A stretch of DNA of 64,000 bases. It comes from Chaetoderma sp. LZ-2023a (Eukaryota > Mollusca > Caudofoveata > Chaetodermatida > Chaetodermatidae). The DNA is taken from the NCBI GenBank assembly GCA_034401795.1, contig CM067369.1, forward strand, positions 139,202,496-139,266,495, given 5' to 3'. This document shows positions 28,241 through 39,169 of the stretch, in pieces; the first letter of the stretch is position 1, and every line of letters starts with the position of its first letter. The notes under the pieces are model-generated. The model was given only the letters and a program-made list of their open reading frames with translations, ran no database searches and was not told the DNA's origin. The position numbers and the translations under genes were made by a program.

Positions 28241-29251
28241 GCAAAATAAAAATTATATCCAAGAAAACCAAGGGCTGATGATGATCACCTGGACCATTAG
28301 GATTTTAACAAGATGTCTGCCAGATGGTAAACTTTAGTCAGTTTTGACTGATGCTCTGGGACCCAAAGATGCTTTCATCCAAACTGGGTTGTGATTTGAC
28401 ATCGGTTTACATATGAACCAAGGTTGATTGGTCAGTGGTGCTCCGCCTTTTTAGACAGACATCCCTTGAACAGACCTCATCATATTTTCCAAATTTTGAA
28501 CTGTTTGGGCCTCATCACTCCAGCAAAAAATTAACATCTGAGTGTTTATGTGTTAAGCCATGGTCCTAGATGATATTAATTCAGTTTCAAATTAATCAGT
28601 CAACTGATTTTAAAAGATGTTTCCAAAATTAGCAAAAAAATCAATTGCTGAGAGAACGATACATATCAGCTTCATTTGAACAGACATGGATCTCTGTCCA
28701 AAAGATGCCTTCTGCCAAAACTGGTTGAAATCAACGTAGTGGTTCTCAGATGTTATTTAACGTAAGATGTGAGTGACAGATGTGCATAAAGAATGATGAT
28801 TAATGATCTCCACTGCATACGCTCCATTGGCCCTTCACACAAGGTAAGCTAATAACACTTGGCAGCCATTTAAATAACAAGAACGCTGAAGCATTAAATG
28901 TCTCGTCTGCATAAGCATTGATAGAGGAACAATGCTTGTTATCTATGGACAACACTGTATACAGTCTCATTTTGAAGGCAAGCTAACTTCCATTACAAGA
29001 AGCATATGGTATTATTCAAAGTCCAAAACCATGAACCTCAATGAATACTAAGTACAATGCATAGTACTAGTCTCTAACTTGATTCTCTGAATGAATGATA
29101 CTAGCTTGTTGTCTATGGTGAACCACCAGATAGTCTCATCTTGAAGGCAAGCTTTAAGTTTGCCAGAACATTAAGATACCCATGGTATTTGCCAATGGGG
29201 AAGCCATACGGATATAGCTTTAAGACTAAACCATAAAGTCTATCTACTTAC
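28241..29251. repeat. dispersed mollusc-type repeats
   Basis: A block of about 600 bp ends in a degenerate hairpin GCTCCATTGGCCCTTCACAC...AGGTAAGCTAA near 28822-28853. A pair of related units with TTGTTATCTATGG / TTGTTGTCTATGG and GTCTCAT.TTGAAGGCAAGCT follows at about 28930-29160. Non-coding. Confidence 0.35.
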
Positions 29252-29323
29252 TGTATCTGAAGTGCAAGATTGCACGACGATCCTTGGTAAGTGTCATGAA
29301 CAGACAAATGGTTCACATTAAAC
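29252..29323 (-). other. candidate exon, uncertain
   Basis: 72 bp between acceptor TTTGTTTGCAG and donor ATACA|GTAAGTAG. It is open only in the frame FNVNHLSVHDTYQGSS. Directly after the SET exon (phase 0) it would read GTT TAA, that is a stop after one residue, so it could be an alternative 3' terminal exon or a chance match. Confidence 0.2.
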
Positions 29324-29329
29324 CTGCAA

Positions 29330-30700
29330 ACAAAATGTACAAAAATATTCAATGTCTAATACCATGAAAAATTTAAATCTGTAGAAAATCATAAAAAATT
29401 ATGGGAAATGGTGATGTTCCAAAATGTAATCGGTTGCCATGGGAATTGCATCCCTGAATAGAATAGACCACTTCCGTAAAGTTTAATTGAAATCAGATGA
29501 GCCATTGATGAGATATAAGCCAATTCAAAAACCCTTTAATCAAAATTACATGCACAGAAAGTAGATGAAAAAAAATTCCACGTCCAAAACCATGAAAAAT
29601 ATGGCTAAGATGTTACAAAATGAAATCGAAATAGTATAGATCAGTTCTGCAAAGTTTCATTGAAACTGGATGAGCCATTGATTAGATATATATTAGTTGA
29701 TTTAAAAACCGTAACCAAAAGTACATGATTGTACAGGAAATACACGAACAATTCAAAGTCCAACACCACGAAAAATATGGCTAAGATGTGTCAAAATGAT
29801 ATCGATTGCCATGTAGATTGCATCCTTGTATAGTGTAGATCACTTCTGCAAAGTCCAAAGTTTCATTAAAACTGGATGAGCCATTGATGAGATATAAGGC
29901 AATTAACAAACCTTAAACAAAAGTACAAGCACAGAAAATACATAAAAATTCTAAGTCTAAAACCACAAAAAATATGGCTAAGATGTTTCAAAATGATATC
30001 GGTTGACATGGAGATTGCATCCTTGTATAATGTAGATCACTTCTGCAAAGTTTCATTGAAACTGGATGAGCTATTGATTAGATATAAGTTGATTGCACAT
30101 GTACAGGAAATACACGAAAAATTCAAAGTCCAAAACCATGAAAATAGTGTTACGATTTTCCATAATTAAATCGGGTGCGATGGGGATTGCATCCCTGTAT
30201 AGTAAAGATCGCTTCTGTAAAGTTTCATTGAAATCAGATGAACCATTGATGAGATATAAGTTGATTTAAAAACCTTAAAAGAACATGTACACGAAATACA
30301 CAAAAAATTCAAAGTCCAAAACCATGAAAAATATGGCTAAAATTTTTGAAAATTAAATCGATTGCCAACGGGATTGCATCCCGGTCTAGTATAGATCACC
30401 TCTTTAAGTTTCATTGAAATCAGATGAGCCATTGATGAGATATAAGTTGATTTAACAACTTTAACCAAAAGTACATGTGCAGGAAATACACAAAAAATTC
30501 TACGTCCAAAACCATGAAAATATGGTTAAGATGTTCCAAAATTAAATCTGTTGCCATGGGAATTGGATCCCTGTATAGTATAGATCACCTCTGTAAAGTT
30601 TCATTGAAATCAGATGAACCATTGACGAGATATAAGTTGATTTAAAAACCGTAACCTAAAGCACAAATCTATATGGCCGCCGCCGCCGGAATCAATAACA
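29330..30700. repeat. tandem array, about 180-bp units
   Basis: About seven imperfect units. Each has AAAGTCCAAAACCATGAAAA, GATTGCATCCCTGTATAGT, a CTGTAAAGTTTCATTGAAAT block and GAGCCATTGATGAGATATAA. The array ends with GCCGCCGCCGCCGG and the hairpin at 30705-30732. Confidence 0.65.
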
Positions 30701-30704
30701 CATG

Positions 30705-30732
30705 TGTCTCGTTTTTGCTTCGCAGACGAGAC
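30705..30732. repeat. terminal hairpin of the 180-bp array
   Basis: TGTCTCGT stem, 12-nt loop, ACGAGACA. The same hairpin type occurs at 31328-31355, and degenerate forms follow other arrays here. A tandem core with a terminal hairpin recalls pearl-like or Helentron-type non-autonomous elements of bivalves (inference). Confidence 0.4.
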
Positions 30733-30742
30733 AATAATATGG

Positions 30743-31320
30743 CTCTGTTTGGAAGATTACGCTAAGGTTAAATCACATCTTATGATGTATTTTGCACCTC
30801 CACACAAAAGAATTTAAAATTGTGGAGCATTGGTTAAAACCGCAGTGGCCAGGTATCTAAACTCGCTCTTTTGTCAATTGAGGCGAGTTCATATGTACTG
30901 CAGTTTTAACCAACCCGCCATAATTTTAAACACTTGTGTGGAGGCGCAAGATACTTCATAAGATCTGATTTAACCTAAGCGGATTCTTCAAATGCGCCAT
31001 TTTATTTTCAATTCAGGATTAATATTTGACCTTTATTAAAGGATACACAATATTTAGGCACTCCAATTTAATAATTTCACTTCAACGGGTTGTTTTTTTA
31101 GTTATACATTAAATGTAGGTGTCGAAAATTTTTACCGGAAAATTACGTTGAGTTTTCGTGGTAAGAAAATTCTGGTTGGGGGGGGGGGGGGGGGGGAGAC
31201 AATGAATGTATACGACTACATGACGCACAACCTTCCTAGAACATGTAATTCGAGGAAAAAAGGTGTCCTATAGTCGAAAAAATAATGGTATACGGACGAC
31301 GCCTCCGCCACCAAAATGAG
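30743..31320. repeat. foldback element
   Basis: The arm near 30770-30850 (GCACCTCCACACAAAAGAAT...GTTAAAACCGCAG) is inverted at 30885-30980 (CTGCAGTTTTAACCA...GTGTGGAGGCGCAAG). The outer part to 31320 is inverted relative to 36200-36440. It contains a run of 19 G at 31178-31196. Non-coding. Confidence 0.5.
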
Positions 31321-31327
31321 TAATCCC

Positions 31328-31355
31328 TGTCTCGCTTCTGCTTCGCAGCGAGACA
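31328..31355. repeat. TGTCTCGC hairpin
   Basis: A perfect 8-bp stem TGTCTCGC / GCGAGACA around a 12-nt loop, following a GAC/GCC-rich stretch. Confidence 0.45.
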
Positions 31356-32082
31356 AAAAGTTAACAAAACATAATATTTGCAACAATTAGAGAACCCAAA
31401 AGCGATTTCCTTTAGAGCACAAATTGTTTTTTAAATAAAAAACTTTTGCTACATTTTTATATAACGGACAGCATTGGAAAAACATGTATTGCTTTTTCAT
31501 TTTTTAAGTTACGACAAGCAACTAGGAAAAGGCAGTTTGTCAGTCAGTTAGACAGTTAAGCTGTCTGTCAATGACCTTAAAATTTCTGACTGAGCCACTA
31601 TAGTCCCTGGCATGGCTTAAAGGTATAGGCATTTGGGTTCCCTGTAGTTTTAGAACAAGAAATGAAAAACCTTAAAGGTAGACATGAAATCATGTTGCTG
31701 TAAGCTGCACCTGCCTCAGACTGTAACATTAAATCCATGTACAGTATTAAAAAGGCAAGACCTGGCAGATAAAAGCTTGTAACAGGTTAGAACTTTAAGG
31801 GATACCTGGTTTTTCAAATTGTTGGAGAGGATAATCCGCCTGAAAATTAAAATATACAATATTCAAATTGTTTAATATAGATAACCACAAGCCTTATAAT
31901 AACATATTCTTGTGAAGCTTTAAGAAATCACAAACATGAAATACTGATTCTTTTTGGTGGGAAGACCCCTGTCGGAATTTCTCTAAACTATAAGTGTTTA
32001 TTTACTAAAGACGGGAAAACTTAAATTCATTTAAAGCCATTTGTACATGCAAATTCATGAAATCTAACCAGACCATGTTGTG
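31356..32082. other. non-coding
   Basis: AT-rich DNA in which I see no exon or clear repeat. Confidence 0.4.
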
Positions 32083-32142
32083 CTAACAGAGGTCACGATC
32101 TAACTCAGATAATTGCAGACTGCACAAAGTTCTTTCATAAAC
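32083..32142 (-). CDS. candidate terminal exon of the SET gene
   Basis: It follows acceptor TTGTTTTGCAG and reads in phase 0 as VYERTLCSLQLSELDRDLC and a TAG stop. The upstream SET exon also ends in phase 0 at AAG|GTAGGT, so the two would splice without a shift. There is no conservation evidence. Confidence 0.35.
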   Translation of the reverse strand, partial: VYERTLCSLQLSELDRDLC

Positions 32143-32303
32143 CTGCAAAACAATTCGTTCAAATATTAGAGTTTCATTGTAGGCCCCTAATCCATGCTCT
32201 ACAGATATCTAGACATACCCTGATGGGACCACTGGCATAGTTGATGTCTGGTTGTTACTTATACTAACTAATGCAGATCTTTCTACCATGTAGCCTACCT
32301 GCC

Positions 32304-33351
32304 TAGGGCTGCGCGATATACCGACACCATATTTAAAACCGATATCCTGCACTGACGGTTTCATAACCGATTATAAAAAATAAATATCGAAAAACCGAAT
32401 ATGAACATATTTTCGGTTTTTCGTATCAGGATTGTTAAAAATAAAAGATACTAACAAGCATGAAAAGCGTAATGAATAATAATGGCCATACTTTCCATTA
32501 AGCTATGTTCGGGGCAACTAATAATTGAACGTGGCCCCAATTGCGCATATTGTGTAACTTCATGTAACTCGCTGTGCGCTGAGAGAAATCAAGCAGCGAA
32601 ATAATTAAATAAATATCCACTTGTCTTTTCTCTGGTAGTCTCAGATAAATTTGCAATATAAAACACAATACTAAGGCGGGAATTTGTCATTGAAATTTGT
32701 ATCGGGGAAAACATTTCTAAACAACGGCATCCATTTTATTTACGTCACCGGCTAATTAACATAATGCAAAGTCGTCCCAAAACTAAATCGCCCGAATGCA
32801 TAAAAATCTCGCCAATAAATATAATGCTGAATACATTTTGCTGATTAGGATATAATTTTAAATAAAATTATTACTCAAACCGTTTTTAAAACGTTATCTT
32901 CTTTACACAATATCATATTAACTTATGAAATTCGCGTTCGCAATATTACAGTTAATATTTTCTTCAAGGCATGATTTCGTCCTCTGGCCGAATTGGAAAT
33001 GAAAGAAGAAAGGGAGATAATTACATCATAATTAATTACAATCACATGATTTACGTCTTTTCGCAACCTGTTTTGCTGATTTATGATTAATTTTGACAAA
33101 ATAAACGATGTCTAATGACGGTCTAATTAATAATTTCACTCCCGCGATGATGGCTATTATAAGGTATATTAAGCTTTAAACGCGTAAATCGTTACGAATG
33201 AATCAGGGCGTGAAAAAATACGTTCTGTTTTCGTGCTATTTTTTTCATTTAAATTTTTTGTTTCATGTCCATAAAACCGATATTTGGTTAAAACCGATAT
33301 GAAAAGTCATATCGAAACCGATATGGCTGTGAGCCAAACCGCGCAGCCCTA
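32304..33351. mobile_element. non-autonomous hAT-type element
   Basis: 1,048 bp with terminal inverted repeats TAGGGCTGCGCG / CGCGCAGCCCTA, flanked by perfect 8-bp direct repeats TACCTGCC (32296-32303 and 33352-33359). The 8-bp duplication and TIR style fit hAT. Subterminal CGATAT-rich inverted motifs and an interior block (AATAATTTCACTCCCGCGAT) are shared with 57528-62822. It has no open frame of note. Confidence 0.85.
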
Positions 33352-33359
33352 TACCTGCC

Positions 33360-34114
33360 CTTCCTTCAGCTCGTCTAGTTGTTATAAATTTTGCTTAGAC
33401 CATTGCACTCTGATCGCTACCTTATTTTAACAGTTACTAATCACCGCTATGGAGTATTCTATTAACAATTCCCGACCTTAATAGTAACCATATTTTAAAA
33501 CTAGTATTTTTAATTGTTGATCGGGTCCCTATTGGAAATAGAGGTTTATGCATACCCACTTTTAATCAGTTACTAATTTTAATCTCTAAACAACCCTCTA
33601 CTGTCCTGTACAGTTAAGCTAGTTTATTTATTTATAGCTTATTATTTCCTGTTTGTTGATCTGACCGTTACCTTTACCAAGCTCCTCCCCACCCAGTTAA
33701 CTTTTATTATTTGTTAATTGTTGATCTGGCCCTACGCCAATTTTACAAATAGTCTTATTCATACATGTGTACCAGCCTGTAATTAATTATTAACTTCTAT
33801 TCCCCAATATTAATTCATTTACGCATCCGTGCGGTTCTCCTACATGTATGAAGGAGGTTACGATAACACAAGAACAAGATAAACACAGCACAATCTAGCT
33901 GGACTTGTGTATTCACTCTAAATAACTGAGCTGTGAAAAACAATGAAGTAACTATTGTAGGACTAATATTATCCAATAGCCTGAGAAAATTTTCATGTAA
34001 ATGAGAATTAAATGCAAAAGATGCGAAAGCCAAAATTGTAATACCTGTGCATCGACAATAACACTTACATACGTTCTAATACATTTTTCTAGTGCACTAC
34101 AAATAACAACCTAC
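33360..34114. other. non-coding, intronic if the SET gene model is right
   Basis: AT-rich with no exon recognised. An ORF on the minus strand has no recognisable features. Confidence 0.35.
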
Positions 34115-34304
34115 CTTTAGCCATGGTAATTCTTTGTCAGTAATGCCATAATCATACGTAATTTGCTCTTCCGGAGAGATGTCTTTAATTGCAAACACAC
34201 ACAGATGAACATTTCCATTCACAATTAGCTTTTTCATCCGACAGTTGGGTCTTCTCGAATGGTTAATCATGCGGCCAAGGCCTTTACTATGTGATGCATC
34301 AAAG
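34115..34304 (-). CDS. SET-domain exon, C-terminal half (KMT5A-like lysine methyltransferase)
   Basis: A 190-bp exon with acceptor TTTTGCTTACAG and donor AAG|GTAGGT. It encodes FDASHSKGLGRMINHSRRPN and continues to KDISPEEQITYDYG and LPWLK. It shows the SET cofactor and catalytic motifs: R-x-INHS followed by PNC, and the YDYG catalytic tyrosine motif. The terminal PWLK after YDYG is typical of KMT5A (SETD8/PR-Set7), the histone H4K20 monomethylase. It begins with one base that completes a Cys codon with the exon at 39007-39169. The function is nuclear chromatin or protein lysine methylation by homology. Family placement within SET is less certain than the domain. Confidence 0.85.
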
Positions 34305-35340
34305 CTGTAAGCAAAACATCAAGATACTCTGACTATCAATTAAGCCTATAAAAATAGCAACACTATAGAAATAACGTGTATACCAAAAAGCTTAACGTAG
34401 GGAAACCATTAAATGATGTACTTTTCCAAGAGTCAAGACATAATTACATACAAGCACATATAATTCTTTATGGGATTTTATCCAATTCCTCAAAAGATTG
34501 AACTGGACAATTTCCTTGTCTGTCTGTCTGTATGTCCACAAAACATCGTAAACAGCACATCATACAGAACCTCTTCAGCTTTTTTAATGAAACTTGGTGT
34601 ATGCCTTAGTTATAATACGTGAATGTGCCGTTTGAAGATTTTATATTTTGGGTGAAAATTCACTTTTTAATGAAAAAAAATAAATTTTTGTCACGATTTT
34701 CATAAGCAACATATGACATGGAGTCGCTTAAAGCATATTAATGAAACTTATCGAGTAGTTTCTTTCTGATGGGAAGATGTGCGTTTTGGACTATTGACCT
34801 TGATATGTCAGATTTTTAGGGGGGTGGGGTGAAATGAACGTTATAATGAAAAATGTTAAATTTTCTGGGGGTGGGGGTGGGGGTGTGTGGTTAAAATTAC
34901 TTTTTTTAAATATAATATGAACATATTTTCACTGATTTGCAGCGCCAACTGAGTCTACCAAGGTTTTCTACATAGGCAAATTTTCTTGATTGATAGACAA
35001 ATTCCAGCATCTCAATTGCAAAACAAAATTTCATGTGTACATGTAAGTCATTGAACATTTTTGAACCCAATATGCCTGTAAGCAGTTGATGCCTGGAGGT
35101 AGTTTACAGTAGTGATAAAGCTCTAAGCAACATTTATGAGACTGCTGGCATAATACGTTAATAACCACAAAATTTAACCTAAATTGGACGACGACAATGG
35201 CACTGCTAACCAATTAGCCCTTCTGTTCATCGAACAAGCAAGCTAAAATGAAAACAATTGTTCTACTGATAGAAACCAATTAACCTTTCCACAGACAAAT
35301 CCTTGAAAAGTATATTCTTTATGATATATAATGAAGGGTG
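34305..35340. other. intron of the SET gene, left part
   Basis: AT-rich, with a CTGTCTGTCTGT run near 34518 and a dispersed-repeat-like stretch at about 34500-34900, including a G/T-rich tract near 34866-34890. No exon is seen. Confidence 0.45.
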
Positions 35341-35370
35341 TTTCAATTTCCATTTCTCCGAGATCATTTA

Positions 35371-35530
35371 ATACTTACCATTGCATTACTTATTGATAAC
35401 AGCCTTTTGTTGCTATGCCTATGAGTCTATGATTTTGACAGATACACTACCATTTCCTGGAACCGGGTACTCGTTTAACCCATAACGAGTACCCATTACT
35501 ATGAATGCCACTTGTTTGCCTAGCTCAAGC
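35371..35530. repeat. left terminal inverted repeat of element E
   Basis: The complement of about 38625-38785, with several differences. It contains GGAACCGGGTACTCGTTTAA, itself part of a small inverted motif with ACGAGTACCC. Confidence 0.7.
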
Positions 35531-35588
35531 AAAGCGCCATTCATAACTTGCTTCCGTGGGGATGAGTCAGGCGGGTCCGTAATGCAAT

Positions 35589-35690
35589 GGTACATGTAAG
35601 TATTAAATGATCTCGGAGAAAGGGAAATTGAAATTTCATTCATTCTCCATCGATCAATACTTACCATTGCATTACTTATTGATAACACCA
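35589..35690. repeat. internal complementary region of element E
   Basis: The first half complements the left end (AAATGATCTCGGAGAAAG against CTTTCTCCGAGATCATTT-type sequence). The second half (TTCTCCATCGATCAATACTT) complements the right end. Confidence 0.75.
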
Positions 35691-36199
35691 GATTTTACCA
35701 GTAGCCTGGTGGGAAGGGCCGAGCTAAGTACCCCTCGAAAGAGTAAACTGAACTTGAACTGTCCTACCAGCGGACCACAATCACATTCGCATCACCGCAC
35801 CCTACACCACCCATTTCAACAGGAGGAAGGCCAATGAACATGAAATAATATCGCCTGAAGCACAAATATGAACAAGGGGTTAACAACCCTTGTCATATAC
35901 ATAGCGATGGAATGAGCAAAAGAATGTTGCATAGCGAAACATGTCACATCCTTACTGTAAGTACAAGAATTTATCACTAATGATTACCTTTTGAGTTATG
36001 TGGAAATTCGGAATCGACATGATCAACTGTCAATATGACCCATCTGACTTTGGTGGTTGAGATCTCCGTAGCTGACCACATCTGTCTATCGAAACTTTTA
36101 TAGCAACGATTGACAAATTTTGAAGTGACAGTATGGTCTATTTGATTTGCAATTGACGCTTTCTATTAATAGCAAAGGCAACAGGATTGGCTGATATAT

Positions 36200-36547
36200 C
36201 CCTCATATTCCGCTATTTCTCGACTACCGGACACTTTTTTGGGTCAAATTACATGTTCTAGGAAGGGGGATGCGTCCTGTAGTCAAGTACATTCAACGTC
36301 TATATAAAAATATATAAGCCTACATTTAATGTATAACTAAAAATCCCCACCGCAGAAGTGAAATTATTAAATTGGACTGCCTAAATATCGCGTTTCCTTA
36401 ATAAAGATCAATTAATCCTGGATTGAAAATAAAATAGTGCTGTTTGGAAGAAAATCAAATCTTATGACACATCTTGCACCTCCACACAAAAGAGTTTCAA
36501 ATTGTGGTGTGTTGGCTAAAACCGCTGTGTTCGGGCAAGTTTAGATA
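36200..36547. repeat. half foldback element within element E
   Basis: 36437-36547 repeats 30743-30865 in direct orientation, and 36200-36440 is inverted relative to 30960-31290. It adjoins the E recombinase remnant. Confidence 0.5.
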
Positions 36548-37010
36548 CCCAAACATTTTATGGCAGATCCAGAGATGCTTATCATTTGACTGTAGCGAGT
36601 CCGTCCGTTTCTTGGACTTAGTCAAAGCACAGACCGGAAACCAGGCACTGGCATCACTATCATACCGGGTTAAACTCAGAATTATGATTGGTTTGCCGGG
36701 ATATTTCAAAGATTGATTCTTTGAAAGAAATTCTGCTCGTGGTAGCAGTCGCAGACCTTCTCCAGAGACAATAAATCGGTCCTTCTCTGCTGAAAGCGTG
36801 TGGATCTCACTACGCCTCCTTGTAGAGTAAGCTGCCAGTAGAAACACCGCCTTAAGAGTCACATGCTTAAGTAAATGGATGCTTGGTCAATACATTTAGC
36901 ACTAAAGCCAAACTCCAGGCAGGTATAGCTACTGGTTGTCTCGATCGGAGGTTGCTCATTCCTTTCACCATCACACTTAACTGGGCCATCTCTGGATAAT
37001 TCTTGTTGGC
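36548..37010 (-). pseudogene. element E tyrosine recombinase remnant (fossil)
   Basis: Translates to YSTRRRSEIHTLSAEKDRFI and KNQSLKYPGKPIIILSLTRY, clearly the central part of the recombinase of copies A-D but diverged. The C-terminal catalytic part is not seen. Confidence 0.75.
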
Positions 37011-37089
37011 TAGACAAGCAATGATTGAAGCCAGAGCGCCATGCCAGGCAGTAAGACGTTGTTCTCATCTCGAATGGGATCAACATCCA

Positions 37090-37640
37090 TACGTTCCGCC
37101 CGTGAGTTCAAGGGCCACAGCAACCTCTCAGACTCTTCAGTCTCCAGTACCTCAGGCCACGAAGAGCCATCATCGGAACTGGATTCCCCTGGGTCGTCTT
37201 GGCAGATGATCCCTGTGCACACCTATGCTCGCCACTGGGTCACGGAACCCGTCAAGCCTGAACCTGATGGGCCCGTTTGGGAGCCAAAAAAAGGCATCCC
37301 CGAACATGGGATCTTTTCCGGAGCCCTGAACCAAATCAGGACCCCAACCAGACACGGTGAGAGGCTGGGCCGCAGGAGCCGTGAGTAAGTTTGCCTCCAG
37401 CGTGAGAAGGACGCTAGACATGAACCCATGCACAGCGGCTCCAAACCACGCGCAACACCCAAGGGGTTCGGAAAAGGTGGTGAGCGATTGGATTTTGATG
37501 GTCCTGACTCCGCATCAGACCCAACCACGTCCTTCTGCCCTAAAAAATCTAAAAATTTCTCGGCAGATCATCCTACACAGACCGAACACCATTTATCAAT
37601 GTTACACGGGATACATCTAAAACAAACATGGTCAAACCAC
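37090..37640 (-). pseudogene. element E gag-like remnant (fossil)
   Basis: Pro/Ser-rich minus-strand translation pieces at the position expected for gag, upstream of the recombinase remnant. No diagnostic motif is seen, so the assignment rests on position. Confidence 0.35.
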
Positions 37641-38624
37641 AGAAACTGATGTCATTCGGTAGAGGACGGAAGAGAGGGCTTGGGCTGAGAAAAGAAATAA
37701 AAATTACAATAACCAAGGCCATCTAGAAAATTTTCGCAGACATTATGACAAATTTTCCAAAAAAATACATGCAAAATTCTTAGACCCGATCTACAAGCAT
37801 CCAGAATTACACACACACCAAAATGTGCAAACACGCAAAACCCGTGCATGCGCAACGTGACATACACCCTTACAAGATCCACACGGATGTGTTACGTAAT
37901 GGCACCAGGAATAGTGATGTAATATGCGCAATCAATATGGATAATTATAATTAACTCCAGTCGCGCAATAACCACCATCAAATGGCAAAACGTCACAAAA
38001 ACAGATTTAGTTAAACACTCATTCTAACCCATTGCTGTAAGACACGGTAGAGCCGCAGTAAGCAAACAGATCACGTATAATTTTGAATAAATTCCAAGAA
38101 TCATCCACAAAAAAATTTATAAATCTCCACTAAAACCGCTAAATCACATCCGACAGACAAAGCACTAGCAGAAATTCCGATTGAAACTGAATCAATAAAC
38201 AAAACCGACCGGCCGCAAAACGGTGTGATGTTACCCGCCAGTCAAACAATCCAACGACGTAAACCGCTAAAAGTGTATGCGATCGTTTCAAAACCGTTCA
38301 ATGATATTACCATCAGTATGATCAGCGTGGGTTAAGGGGCTAAGATCATATTATTTATGCTTCCTCTTTCACACACGTCTTTATTTCTAAAATGGGACCT
38401 ATGATACTTGGGAAGCAATATATTAAGGATGCAGACAAAGAGAAATACCACCTGGTCAGTAGTTGATTCCATCTCTTCATCCACTTGATTAATTCTTTAG
38501 CATACTAGGAAATTAATCTATCACACCCTAAATCTTTAAGACAAGGCACTAAGACTTATAACTCAGCAAAAGTTGACAAAAAACTTGTGAATTTTTAAGC
38601 TCTTATTAATGGCGGCTACTGTTA
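37641..38624. other. element E leader, non-coding
   Basis: No exon or clear repeat was recognised. Confidence 0.3.
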
Positions 38625-38785
38625 CTCGCTAGGCAAACAAAAGTGGTGTTCATAGTAACGGGTACTCATTAACGGTTAAACGAGTACCCGGTTCCAGGAA
38701 CCGGTAGAATATCTGACGAAATCATAGACTCATACAGGCACAGCAACAAGTGGCTGTTATCAATAAGTAATGCAATGGTAAGTAT
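38625..38785. repeat. right terminal inverted repeat of element E
   Basis: ATAAGTAATGCAATGGTAAG and the preceding GAGTACCCGGTTCCAGGAAC block mirror 35371-35530. Confidence 0.7.
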
Positions 38786-39006
38786 TGATCGATGGAGAAA
38801 ACTTATTCTGCTGAATATTTTGAAAATAATCTGACTGGAAGCCATTTATGCTTAAAGCAGCAAAGACTTCCAGCAAGATCAATTTAAATATATTCAACAG
38901 GTTTCCTGGATGGCTACATTGAAGAGACATGGGGAATTCATCGGTGAGAGTGTTATGACACATATATATATGTAAACTCAGAATATGGATTAGACAGAAG
39001 ACTTAC

Positions 39007-39169
39007 CAAAACTCTTTATTCCCTCTGGAAAAGAAAAATAAGAACGATCCTTCGGCTATGTGTGTGTTGTCCATTCGCCTGTCCCCTTCCTCCTTTGTAA
39101 TGAGTTCACCCCTATACTCTAACATAAAACTTCCATTCGTAAAAGCTTCATTGGCAAAGACACCACACC
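39007..39169 (-). CDS. SET-domain exon, N-terminal half
   Basis: A 163-bp exon with acceptor AATTTTTTGTAG and donor TTTTG|GTAAGTC. It encodes CGVFANEAFTNGSFMLEYRG and continues to FFFSRGNKEF. This matches the start of a SET domain (GxGVFA, F-x-x-EYRGELI, then an aromatic strand before the C-x-DA block). It ends two bases into a codon that the exon at 34304 completes as Cys, giving EF-C-FDASHS, as in KMT5A where C-x-DAT precedes LGRLINHS. The usual GRGV Arg is Cys here. Upstream exons were not found in the window. Confidence 0.8.

Larger units (their letters stand above)
35341..38799 (-). mobile_element. DIRS1-like element E, second family (decayed, internally deleted)
   Basis: About 3.46 kb inside the SET gene intron. 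The ends are inverted repeats starting ATACTTACCATTGCATTACT. An internal complementary region near 35589-35690 joins complements of both ends. Between them are remnants of recombinase and gag, and no RT was recognised. The terminal repeats differ from A-D in sequence but keep the design, so it is a separate and older family. Broken, with a large part missing. Confidence 0.8.

Noticed and set aside
33815-34033. 72-residue minus-strand ORF next to the SET exon
   Set aside because: No splice-site context, no similarity, and composition like the AT-rich background.
37041-37649. Plus-strand ORFs in element E as a host gene
   Set aside because: They lie opposite the expected gag position inside a bounded DIRS fossil and show no domain.
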